From Cylindrotheca closterium (taxonomy: Eukaryota > Bacillariophyta > Bacillariophyceae > Bacillariales > Bacillariaceae): a DNA stretch of 64,000 nucleotides. The notes under the pieces were generated by a model. The model saw only the letters and a list, made by a program, of their open reading frames with translations, did no database searches and was not told the DNA's origin. The translations under genes and the position numbers were made by a program. Below, piece by piece: positions 1 to 8,142 of this stretch. The number at the start of each line of letters is the position of its first letter. Position 1 is the first letter of the stretch. The stretch is taken from NCBI GenBank assembly GCA_933822405.4, contig CAKOGP040002158.1:1-64000 (forward strand), written 5' to 3'.

Positions 1-692
1 CAACCATGTTGGATTCCCAATCTCCTACACAACTTGCCAGCAATGACCCTTCCGTCCAACCATCGAGCTATCCATCAAATCTACCAACCTCTAGCCCTAC
101 GAGTGGTCCGACACCATTGCCCACCTCCTCTCCAACTAGAGCAGGTCCAACCTCGACTCCTACCTCTGGGATCATTCCATTTACGTTTCCTCCTCAGACT
201 ACCTACAGCAAAAAAGGTGGCAACGCTATAGAAGACTCCTGCTTCTACAGCTCTGGTTGTCACTCGCAATCTTGTCCCAGCTTAGATCCGGCACTCATCA
301 CAGACTTTACGTATTACACGAATTCGCGAGCTGTGCCAATTGAAGGGTTTGATATTGATACCAATCCAGTGTGGTACCTGGAGCAAACGCTCGATGGGTC
401 AGATTGTGGCAGCAACTCCGGTTCGACAGCATGCTTCGATGATCCCCTCAAGGGCGGTTTCGCCGTGGATCTGACTTGGAGTAACTTTGTCTTTCACAAG
501 GATACACGATTTTATTCGGAGGGCTTCACAACTAGGTATAGAGTTGCCGTGGATGGTACTGTGGCCTTGCAAGAGACGCTGAGCAACCGTCATAACAGAA
601 CATTGGGAAGCGATGGCGGTAAGGTCATGACTGTCAATGCAGGCGGATTTTGTGGCTCGGTAAATGGGTATATCAGATTGACACTTGAGTAG
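1..692 (+). CDS. Pro/Thr/Ser-rich secreted-type protein, C-terminal part (5' partial)
   Basis: The frame is open from the window edge to a TAG at 690-692, so the start probably lies outside. The first ATG (position 6) is followed directly by a linker rich in Pro, Thr and Ser with repeated PTSSPT-like units (about residues 5-55), not by a signal peptide. The remaining 170 residues form a compact Cys-containing region with about eight Cys and one NRT glycosylation sequon. Such PT/PS linkers are common in secreted and wall-associated diatom proteins, so an extracellular location is inferred. I do not recognise the C-terminal domain and assign no function. It ends far from the next gene, with the inverted repeat in between. 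Confidence 0.6.
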   Translation, partial: TMLDSQSPTQLASNDPSVQPSSYPSNLPTSSPTSGPTPLPTSSPTRAGPTSTPTSGIIPFTFPPQTTYSKKGGNAIEDSCFYSSGCHSQSCPSLDPALITDFTYYTNSRAVPIEGFDIDTNPVWYLEQTLDGSDCGSNSGSTACFDDPLKGGFAVDLTWSNFVFHKDTRFYSEGFTTRYRVAVDGTVALQETLSNRHNRTLGSDGGKVMTVNAGGFCGSVNGYIRLTLE

Positions 693-1054
693 TAAGTGAA
701 AGTTGCGTATTTAGCTCTATTTTAAAATAAGTTGTATATGTGAATGAACAGGTGAAGGCTGTTGCAGAGGCACCAATAGCAAATATTGCGCTCCAATCAT
801 ACGCAACCGTCAACCCTGCATCCTTGGTGACAGGCCAGTACGATCGGTCATGCAAAATGTGGAGTCTTCTTTGCATGCGTGACTGTTGCAGATACATTAT
901 TTCAGTGGCGCGAAGATTATTTGTACTAGACTATATCATAAATCGGATTTATCCATGGGCATCTCATTTTGTTATGATTTTGACTGATTGATTCAAATGA
1001 CAGAGTCAAGAATTTTGATTCGTTCAGTCCATCGACAATAAGATTAGATCATGA

Positions 1055-1405
1055 TTTTCAAGGCTATCTCATTGTATTCCATATCGGATTTCTCCATTGG
1101 TCCATTTTTGCATTATTTCCATTATTGTTTGGATTGTATATTACTATGGATTGTGACCAGTGTAAATGAAAAGTTGCACTTTAAGTTGCAGTCTAAGGTA
1201 AAATGATTTGATTAGAAGGGATGTAGATCATTACCATATTCTTGCCATGTTGAGTCCACCGCACCCTAGTCATTTCGATTTTGTTTGCTTTCTGTTGTGC
1301 GACATGAAGGGATCGATCTTCTGTACAGAGTTGACACAGTGAGCCACATTAAAATAGATACAATTTTGCCCTACAGCAACCTTCTGTGCCATCTTTTGAG
1401 TATAA
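1055..1405 (+). repeat. Inverted repeat, left arm
   Basis: This arm reads nearly the same as the reverse complement of 1697-2030. Shared stretches include CATATCGGATTTCTCCATTGG (first 20 bases near 1081), GGATTGTGACCAGT near 1147, and GAGTCCAC followed by CATTTCGATTTTGTTTG-like sequence near 1252-1290. By eye the arms are roughly 75-80% alike with small indels. Confidence 0.7.
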
Positions 1406-1696
1406 AATACCATCTGGTCCAGTGTATTGCGTTACGAACTTGGCACTTTTTCAGTGAGAGAAAGTGCGTCAACATATATATATTTTAAAATTATGATGGA
1501 TGAGGGTCAGGGAACTATGCCTGCAGGCGTGAGGTGTGCTGGCGATTTCCTTGTAGCTGGTATTGTTGGCGTCCAGAAGCGTGCAGTAGATCGTACCATC
1601 GTTTTTTTGAATAATGAAGTAGAAAAGGTGGAGAAGCATTTCAGATCAACGCAAGAGGACGCTCCCACGCTATACTTCTGACTTCCAGGAAATGGG

Positions 1697-2030
1697 CAAC
1701 GGTCCCAGTATGCTCAAATGGTGGCACAGCAATTCTCTGTAGCCACAATTGTATCAACTTTGTACAGGAGATTGATCCGTTTGTGTCCAGACACAATAAA
1801 ACAAACGAAATCGAAAGGGCGGGGGTGCCGTGGACTCAAAGTGGCACAAAGATGGTCATGATCTCCGTCACAGCTTCTGATCAAATCTGTTTGATGTAGA
1901 AGCCCAAATTTGGAGCCTTGTCTTTCATCTATACTGGTCACAATCCATAATATACAATCCATACAATGAACTGGGGAAATGAACCAATGGAGAAATCCGA
2001 TATGAAATACAATGTGATAGTCTTGAAACC
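1697..2030 (-). repeat. Inverted repeat, right arm
   Basis: Reverse-complement partner of 1055-1405. The order of matching blocks is kept along the whole arm: the Phe-Gln-rich stretch near 2010-2029, the ATTGTGACCAG block near 1935, and the GAGTCCACGGCACC block near 1830. The 290-bp centre (1406-1696) shows no clear gene. Confidence 0.7.
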
Positions 2031-2077
2031 CTCCTAATTGTAAATGCATTTCTGCATTAAATTTCAAACGCAAAGTC

Positions 2078-4174
2078 TCAGAACCCTGTTCCCCACGTCT
2101 CTTCATTCAGGAACGTCTTCACAATTGGTATGATGAAGGAGGCTCCACATTTGGCACGGCATATGGATCGTTCCACTTCGGATTCTCGATTGTTTGGTGT
2201 ACACAAAAGAGCCATTTTCCAAAGCCATTGCTCCAGCAAAGATGTGACCTCCAATTCTTTGCAAGTTGCCAAACCATCAAGGGCGCCATTCAGTCGGGCT
2301 TCCAAGTGAGACTCAAAGCTTGCGATGTCCCTGCTATTAGTATCCCCAGCACAGCATGCCGAATCCACAACATCCATCATGCGCACCCTCCATGCGTCTA
2401 GTCCCCAATTCTGAAGAGGGTCCAGGATGCATTTTTGTAGACATTTCCGCATCATCAATCTTGCATCCAATGTCCAATTGGAAATCAAGTACTCCAAAGC
2501 CAACATCTTGGATTCATTTCTCACCAACAGCATAGTCGCTGGATAGGCATTCAATAGCACCTCCAATAGATCAAGTCGTCTGGTCGAAGCGGACAGAAGC
2601 ATATGAAATGGAGTCATGCCCATCACATCTTGCATGTTCTTCATCTCATTGTGCTTCACGTCCTTACTGAATGGAAAAGACTTTTGTATTTGCTCCTCCA
2701 AATGGGCTCTTGTTGTGCTGGATGCATAGTAGCATAGCTCATGAACCGGGTACATTTCAAATCGATGCTCTAGATACTGAGAGATTGGACCACCACCAGT
2801 TTGGAGCGATAGCAACATGCAACCTGAAAATAAATTGGCTTCTGGATCGGCAATTACTAGTTTTCCCATGGATGGTGGTATGGCAATGTTGGTAAGCACT
2901 TCGCAGCCCTGAAAGCAACGAGGACCGAGTTTTGCCTTTGTTCCCTTTGGAATCTCTACCGAGACCAAGTTCGAACAACCGGATATGGCGTAGGCATGAA
3001 TCCGTTTGAGTGTTTTCGGGAGTGCCAGGGAACGTAGCGACTTGCAATCACGAAGCGCCGAGTGCCCAATTGCAACCAAGCTATCCGGTAGAATCACTTG
3101 GACCATACATCGGCAGTTTGAAAGTGCATCCGAATGAAGCATTTTGTTGGTGAGTGGCAGTGCCATGCGTTGTAACGAAGAACATTCTTGAAAGACCTTT
3201 GGATGAATCTCTGCTTGATCGCCTTGAAGGTCCACAGTAATCAGAGCTTCGCAAAAGGAAAATGCCCCCTTTTCAATCGACTTGACAGTCCAGGGAACTT
3301 TGATCTCTTCCAAGGAAGAGCAATATGTAAATGCAAAATTTCCAACCGTCTTCAGTCCTTCAGCCAAGGTAACGTCCACCAAAGAGTTGCATCTGAGAAA
3401 CGAGTAACTTCCGAGAACATCAACAGTCGACGGGATCTGGATGCTTTGAACACTTTTGCAATTTTTAAAAGCACAGGATTGTATCTGGATCAGTGTGCCT
3501 GAGGCTGAAAAATTGAGATCCAATAGCCCACGACAATCCTCAAAGGCCCGTTCCTTGATGGATCTCATTGTGGAGGATATTGCAATTATATTTCGTAAAG
3601 AAGTACACCCTTTAAAGGCCCGATACTCAATCACGGTACCGGTGCCTATTGATCCATTCATTTTCATCCACGTTTTATACTTCGAAAGGATCAAATTTCC
3701 GATTGACTGGGAATGCTGATCTTTAGGCTTCTGCATGTCATCAGCTTCTTTCATCTCTGAATCGCTTTCTAATTGCTGATTCACAGACACAAGAGAGGAA
3801 CACTCCTCAAAGGCGGATTCGTAAATTGCTTTGATAGAAAAAGGCAAGTTTACTTCTTCTAAAGACACACAGCCAAAGAAGGCACGAACCCCAATGGTCT
3901 GAAGGCCCGATGACAATGTGACTTGTCTCAAGCGTTCATGAAAGTAGCACAACTTCCTTGGTATGCCATTTGTCGGCGGAATGACCACTAGCCGTTGCAC
4001 GTTTGGAGGCACGGGTTGATCGAGGTTTTCTTCAAAGTAGGTGTAGGATAACAAGACGTGATGGTCGCCATTGTCGTGCTTCAGGTCAACAACATTAGTA
4101 GAATGATGCTTCGAATCAACATCATCACCAATATTATCGTCCTGTTGCTGTCGTTTCGTGTCTTCTTCGTCCAT
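2078..4174 (-). CDS. BspA-type leucine-rich-repeat protein with ankyrin-like C-terminal part
   Basis: A protein of 698 residues is read from the ATG at 4174; the frame upstream of this Met has only a TTG. After an acidic N-terminus come many repeats of the BspA (LRR_5) type, roughly residues 40-480, each with the pattern AFxxCxSLxxIxLPxxL. The region around residues 520-570 (MTPFHMLLSAS, then LLEVLLNAYP) resembles one ankyrin-like helical pair, a combination often seen in diatom LRR_5 proteins. There is no signal peptide or membrane segment, so a soluble intracellular protein is likely. The family is very large in diatoms and its members mostly have no known role. A second member lies at 51986-53515. 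Confidence 0.85.
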   Translation of the reverse strand: MDEEDTKRQQQDDNIGDDVDSKHHSTNVVDLKHDNGDHHVLLSYTYFEENLDQPVPPNVQRLVVIPPTNGIPRKLCYFHERLRQVTLSSGLQTIGVRAFFGCVSLEEVNLPFSIKAIYESAFEECSSLVSVNQQLESDSEMKEADDMQKPKDQHSQSIGNLILSKYKTWMKMNGSIGTGTVIEYRAFKGCTSLRNIIAISSTMRSIKERAFEDCRGLLDLNFSASGTLIQIQSCAFKNCKSVQSIQIPSTVDVLGSYSFLRCNSLVDVTLAEGLKTVGNFAFTYCSSLEEIKVPWTVKSIEKGAFSFCEALITVDLQGDQAEIHPKVFQECSSLQRMALPLTNKMLHSDALSNCRCMVQVILPDSLVAIGHSALRDCKSLRSLALPKTLKRIHAYAISGCSNLVSVEIPKGTKAKLGPRCFQGCEVLTNIAIPPSMGKLVIADPEANLFSGCMLLSLQTGGGPISQYLEHRFEMYPVHELCYYASSTTRAHLEEQIQKSFPFSKDVKHNEMKNMQDVMGMTPFHMLLSASTRRLDLLEVLLNAYPATMLLVRNESKMLALEYLISNWTLDARLMMRKCLQKCILDPLQNWGLDAWRVRMMDVVDSACCAGDTNSRDIASFESHLEARLNGALDGLATCKELEVTSLLEQWLWKMALLCTPNNRESEVERSICRAKCGASFIIPIVKTFLNEETWGTGF

Positions 4175-4794
4175 TTGCCAGTGAACCAAGCTGATGCTTT
4201 TACAATTTTAAACAGGGCGAAATAGAATGTTACACAAACCGAAAACCGATGGGTCCAGTTATTGTGCAATGGATGAGACAATATTGGAGGAGTGCGATGA
4301 TCATATCATATTGCTCGTTTCCGTTGTTCAGTGCGAAATGTGTACACATACCGGTACCTATTGTACCTACTGTATGAGCACGGATATGAGATCGATACTG
4401 TATAATTGAGCGTGGAGAAGCGTTTCCGTCGGTCTTCGTTCGAAAGACACTATTTCTGTCCAGGGCTATCTGGCGGGAAATAGAAGCACGGATAGTACCA
4501 GGTAACCTGGTACTGGAGATAATAGCAAAAGCGGTCATATGCAGTCATCACGGTTCCATACAGATGGATGCCTACTGTAAAATGCCGGCAATCACGTGAA
4601 CTGAAAGGCTCTTTTTCCCATTTCCCAGGACAGTCAGAATCATGGCGGAGAATCAAAATGTGAGCTTAGACTTCTCGAAAGAATAAGCCGTGTGTTTACA
4701 GTACTGTAAACTAGTACTACGGGGGCAAATCATCTTCTACTAATAGTAGCTACCGGTAGCAAATGGAGTGATGATAGTACCAAACATTGACGTT
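4175..4794. other. Intergenic region between BspA-LRR gene and DUF6824 gene
   Basis: Nothing gene-like was found. It holds several ACCGG/GGTACC-rich palindromic stretches, for example near 4348-4360 and a near-perfect palindrome TACCAGGTAACCTGGTA at about 4497-4513. The LRR gene promoter should lie at its left end. Confidence 0.5.
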
Positions 4795-5621
4795 TCAACC
4801 AGTGTAGATTGGTAATCCAAAGCAGATTTCTGATGACTCACCAGATTTCAGAAAGGACTCCGTACTGGCTTGAAGCGACTTTTCCCACTCATTATTATCA
4901 TGATAAAATGCAATTTCGCCTTCGTGGCTGAAAAGGGTGTCGTCATCTTCATCGTCTGAAACAATTGCACCAACTGGAAAGTCGTCACCTTGGTCTTTGT
5001 TCCGGTGGGCCGACGATGATAACAAAGTAGCTTCACTCATTGTGTAGTCGCTTTGAATCACTTGAGGCAGTCTTTTTGCTCTTTGTAGTAACGTTGCAAG
5101 ATGTCGCCTCATCCTTTCTTCTCTTTTGCGCTGGGCTTTGATAGCATCTCTCAGCGCATGGCTAACCTTCTCTCTGGCTGGTTTGTTTCCCACTGGATAC
5201 CAACGGTCGGAGCTTGTATCCTTCTTTACGAATCCACCGCAGTGGCTCTTGCTACCTCTTCTCACTAACTCGATTATGGAGTCAACAATCATTGACTTCT
5301 CCCACCTGCATTTTGCTTCACTGTACGCTGCAATGTTTTTCGCAATGTATACTCGGTATCGTCTATTTCCAGCTGTAAAGAGTAGCAGTATGAAGAAAGA
5401 TGATGAGCGGTGGGAACAGAATGATGTAAGAAGCGCTTGTGATTGCAATACGTACCATGGTCGGCGGCCTCTTTACCTCCACAGCAAAGAACGTCCCATT
5501 TTCCAGGCTTGAAAGTCTCTGGAAATGGTTCTGACATGGATTCACACCAATGCGTCTCTATTCGAGAAGCTGTGTTGTCAGTGTGCATGGTGTAGTCAAG
5601 ACAACCTGTTTCTGGTACCAT
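4795..5621 (-). CDS. DUF6824-domain protein (two exons)
   Basis: I join two exons: 5621-5456 and 5372-4795. The 83-bp intron begins GTACGT and ends TTTACAG, and the join restores one frame (247 residues). The spliced product carries the DUF6824 pattern at about residues 42-130: WDVLCCGGKEAADH, then AGNRRYR, KCRWEKSMIVDSIIELVRRG, and a basic stretch ending REKVSHALRD. In the family the first motif usually reads NDVLxGRGG, so CCGG is a variant. A basic helical stretch and an acidic, Ser-rich tail follow. The domain is known mainly from stramenopiles and is greatly expanded in diatoms; its function is unknown, and the basic helices only suggest nucleic-acid or protein binding. There is no signal peptide. 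Confidence 0.8.
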
Positions 5622-6246
5622 CGCTCTAAGATTTATTTGTGAGGATAAAATTCAATATGTCTATTTACACCTTTTTCTCCGAAATTTTGTTGCGTTTTTA
5701 GTGCGTCCGTGGAGTTTTTTAAACAAAATAGTTCGGTTTCGCAAATGTCCCTTCCATCTATGAGCTACTCTTACATTTAATGAAATGGCAAATTCCCTTC
5801 ATTTGTACGAAGAAATCTACATTCATTGAATTCGGATGATTCTTCGAGTTTCGCGGTCGCACCTCAACAAAAAATTCGGTCTTTCATTTCGGCCAATACA
5901 CCTATAGTTAAGCACATGATAAAACAGGATACAGTACCACAAGCTCAGCATACCGGTACAAGTACGAAACAAGGAAGAGAACACACTAGTCCGGGCTACC
6001 GTATGATTGTCAACGGTCCAAACTATCTCTCTACGAACAGAATAGAGTGTGCGAACGCGATATACCACCGTTTCAATCAGTTAGTTCTCTTCTTGACACT
6101 GACCAGAACTGTACTGTATTCCTTATCCTCGCATCTCCGAGTGAATGAAATGAAAATCTGTCATTCTGCATTTCGTCTCAATGTCTAGTTTTTAAAAAAC
6201 ATTTAATGCGGTCTATATACATCTTCTATAGCTGGCTCTGAAAGCA
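5622..6246. other. Intergenic region upstream of the DUF6824 gene
   Basis: No supported gene. It should contain the promoter of the DUF6824 gene (right of 5621) and the 3' flank of the DOMON gene ending at 6247. One ATACCGGTAC palindrome lies near 5950. Confidence 0.5.
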
Positions 6247-7674
6247 TCAGCCCATTAAAAACCTCATTGCTACACCACTCGCAAGTAGCGCACCCAAAAA
6301 AGCAGGGACTGGAGTTGCTGCTGTAGCTGCTGAATCATCTGTCGGCACTTGACCATCCGTAGGTGCAGCCACTGGAGCATCCGTGGGCACGGGTACTGCT
6401 GTAACAGGCGAATCTATAGGTGCTGCAACCGGAGCATCTGTTGAGGAAGGTACTGGTGAATTTGTGGGCGCAGGTACAGGAGCATCCGTGAGGGCTGGTA
6501 CTGGTGAATTTATAGGTGGTGCAGCTGGAGCATCTGTCGGGGCAGGTACAGGAGCATCGGTGGGGGCTGGTACAGGGGCGTTTGTTGGAACAGACAGGGG
6601 AGCATCCGTAGTAGGTGGTAGAACTGGAACATTAGTGGGAGCAGGTACAGGAATTGGAGCATCCGTAGGCGGTGGAACTGGAGCATTAGTGGGAGCAGGT
6701 ACGGGAGCATTTGTAGGTGCAGGAATTGGAGCATCCGTAGGCGGTGGAACTGGAGCATTCGTAGGTGGTGGAACTGGAGCATTAGTGGGAGCAGGTACGG
6801 GAGCATTAGTGGGAGCAGGTACTGGAGCATTTGTAGGTGCAGGTACTGGAGCATTTGTAGGTGCAGGTACAGGAGCATTTGTAGGTGCAGGTACTGGAGC
6901 ATTTGTAGGTGCAGGAACTGGAGCATTTGTAGGTGCAGGAACTGGAGCATCTGTGGGAGCAGGTACCTCTGTGGCTGGAATTGCAGGTCCAATTGTGGGA
7001 GACGGCACAATTGGAGGCTGTGGAGCCCCCGGCATTCCAATAAAAATGGGAGCTGCAACTGGAGGAGGCTGTGGAGTCCCCGGCATTCCAATAAATATGG
7101 GAGCTGCAACTTGAGGAGCTAGAGTAGGGGCGTCCGTAGGTGTCGGGAGTGACAGAGTGATGACTGTAGATCCATACCCTTCATGGAATCCGAACGTATT
7201 GCTAGACCCAAAGGCAGCAATGAAATTATTACTGCCGTTGCCATTGATGGTAAGCTCTCCATCCTCCACAAGAAGCTTGGTAAAGGTCAATATTGTGATG
7301 CCACCCGATTGCGCAAAGGTTGCGTTGTATAGATTTCGTGATCGCGGTAACTCCGTAATGGCAGAGGTAGACCTGTCGCTTAATCTGTATTTGCGAATGG
7401 ACCGTTCCTCAGGTTTGGCAATCACCGCTTCGCTATTGATCATGCCTCCATTAGGGCTGACGCCAACAGCAAGCCAACAGCTTTCTGGGACAGTAAAACG
7501 AATAGTGATAGAGTCTCGTCCACCGGTAAGCTCATCCTCTGGGTTGAGTCGGTACTCCAAAGTAGTTCCCGCCAATCTTCCTGTGAGACTGACGCTCGCA
7601 AACTCAGCCGAAGCAAGCTTGAATTTGAAACAAAGTGCGGCAATAAAGAGCAGCAAGTTGGTGAATCGATGCAT
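6247..7674 (-). CDS. Secreted DOMON protein with Pro-Thr repeat, cytochrome b561 domain lost
   Basis: The product has 475 residues. Residues 1-23 form a signal peptide ending near LASAEF. One DOMON domain follows (about 25-185), with a Met in GGMINSEAV and a His in FHEGYGS at the positions that ligate haem b in AIR12-type DOMON domains. Then come about 25 copies of an 8-residue unit close to VPAPTNAP (about 200-450). The last residues, SGVAMRFLMG, match the end of the cytochrome b561 domain of the neighbouring paralogues (GVAMRVLMG), and the DNA around 6250-6300 aligns with theirs. The b561 domain itself is missing. The protein is probably secreted or anchored by its short hydrophobic C-terminus, and may bind one haem or a sugar. 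First of five minus-strand paralogues. Confidence 0.85.
   Translation of the reverse strand: MHRFTNLLLFIAALCFKFKLASAEFASVSLTGRLAGTTLEYRLNPEDELTGGRDSITIRFTVPESCWLAVGVSPNGGMINSEAVIAKPEERSIRKYRLSDRSTSAITELPRSRNLYNATFAQSGGITILTFTKLLVEDGELTINGNGSNNFIAAFGSSNTFGFHEGYGSTVITLSLPTPTDAPTLAPQVAAPIFIGMPGTPQPPPVAAPIFIGMPGAPQPPIVPSPTIGPAIPATEVPAPTDAPVPAPTNAPVPAPTNAPVPAPTNAPVPAPTNAPVPAPTNAPVPAPTNAPVPAPTNAPVPPPTNAPVPPPTDAPIPAPTNAPVPAPTNAPVPPPTDAPIPVPAPTNVPVLPPTTDAPLSVPTNAPVPAPTDAPVPAPTDAPAAPPINSPVPALTDAPVPAPTNSPVPSSTDAPVAAPIDSPVTAVPVPTDAPVAAPTDGQVPTDDSAATAATPVPAFLGALLASGVAMRFLMG
6350..6985. repeat. 24-bp coding minisatellite (Pro-Thr repeat)
   Basis: Tandem 24-bp units encode VPAPTNAP-like octapeptides on the minus strand. 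The left part is more degenerate (SPVPALTDAP, DAPVAAP), and the part near 6780-6960 is the most regular, suggesting recent expansion there. The repeat keeps several reading frames open, which produces long false open frames on both strands. Confidence 0.9.
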
Positions 7675-8142
7675 GCTAATATTTCCCTGATAACTGCTTC
7701 ACTGTAGTTTGTGGTGAATCGGAAAGCTCAGTAACGGATTATTGGCGTTGACAAGATCCAAAAAGTACTGTATGAATATCTACTGGTATAGAAACCACCC
7801 GAGCAATCGATAATCTGACGCGTTCTTCCAAAGAATTCTCGGGCGGGACCCGTATCGCCAGAAAATGTGTCACTACGACAAAAATCAATTTTCCGATATA
7901 TTAGGTCCTTATTTTTTTAAAAATAATATAGATGCAACAACAAAACTTGGTCACTATCGAATCTACCGGTATGATGGAGGTTGATGGACGGCTCTTCGTC
8001 GTCCGGACTGATTGATATAGTAGAAGAGGTGCGAAATCCAAAACTGGAAAACTTTTAAATCGAAACCTGTTATGTTATGATTATCAGGCACTGTCTATTT
8101 TTTATCTTTTGTCAAAGACTCTCCCATGACATTATCAGCCAA
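7675..8142. other. Intergenic region: promoter of the short DOMON gene
   Basis: No gene. Parts match the upstream regions of the other DOMON genes: GAAACCACCCGAGCA near 7790 (also near 13550), CTGACGCGTTCTTC near 7815 (also near 11133), and the dyad element at 7868-7880. Confidence 0.6.
7868..7880 (-). promoter_or_regulatory. Conserved upstream dyad TGTCACTACGACA
   Basis: Imperfect dyad (TGTC-N5-GACA) about 195 bp upstream of the start at 7674. Near-identical sites precede three other genes of the array. It could be a binding site, or simply duplicated flanking DNA. Confidence 0.35.

Larger units (their letters stand above)
693..2077. other. Intergenic region holding a large imperfect inverted repeat
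   Basis: No convincing gene lies here. The short open frames have no recognisable domain. The main structure is an inverted repeat with arms near 1055-1405 and 1697-2030, annotated separately. The 3' flanks of the two facing genes must also lie here. Confidence 0.6.

Noticed and set aside
6383..7114. A 243-residue Gly-Ala-Thr-rich frame on the plus strand.
   Set aside because: It is the reverse strand of the 24-bp Pro-Thr repeat. The repeat period divides by three, so all frames stay open without coding.
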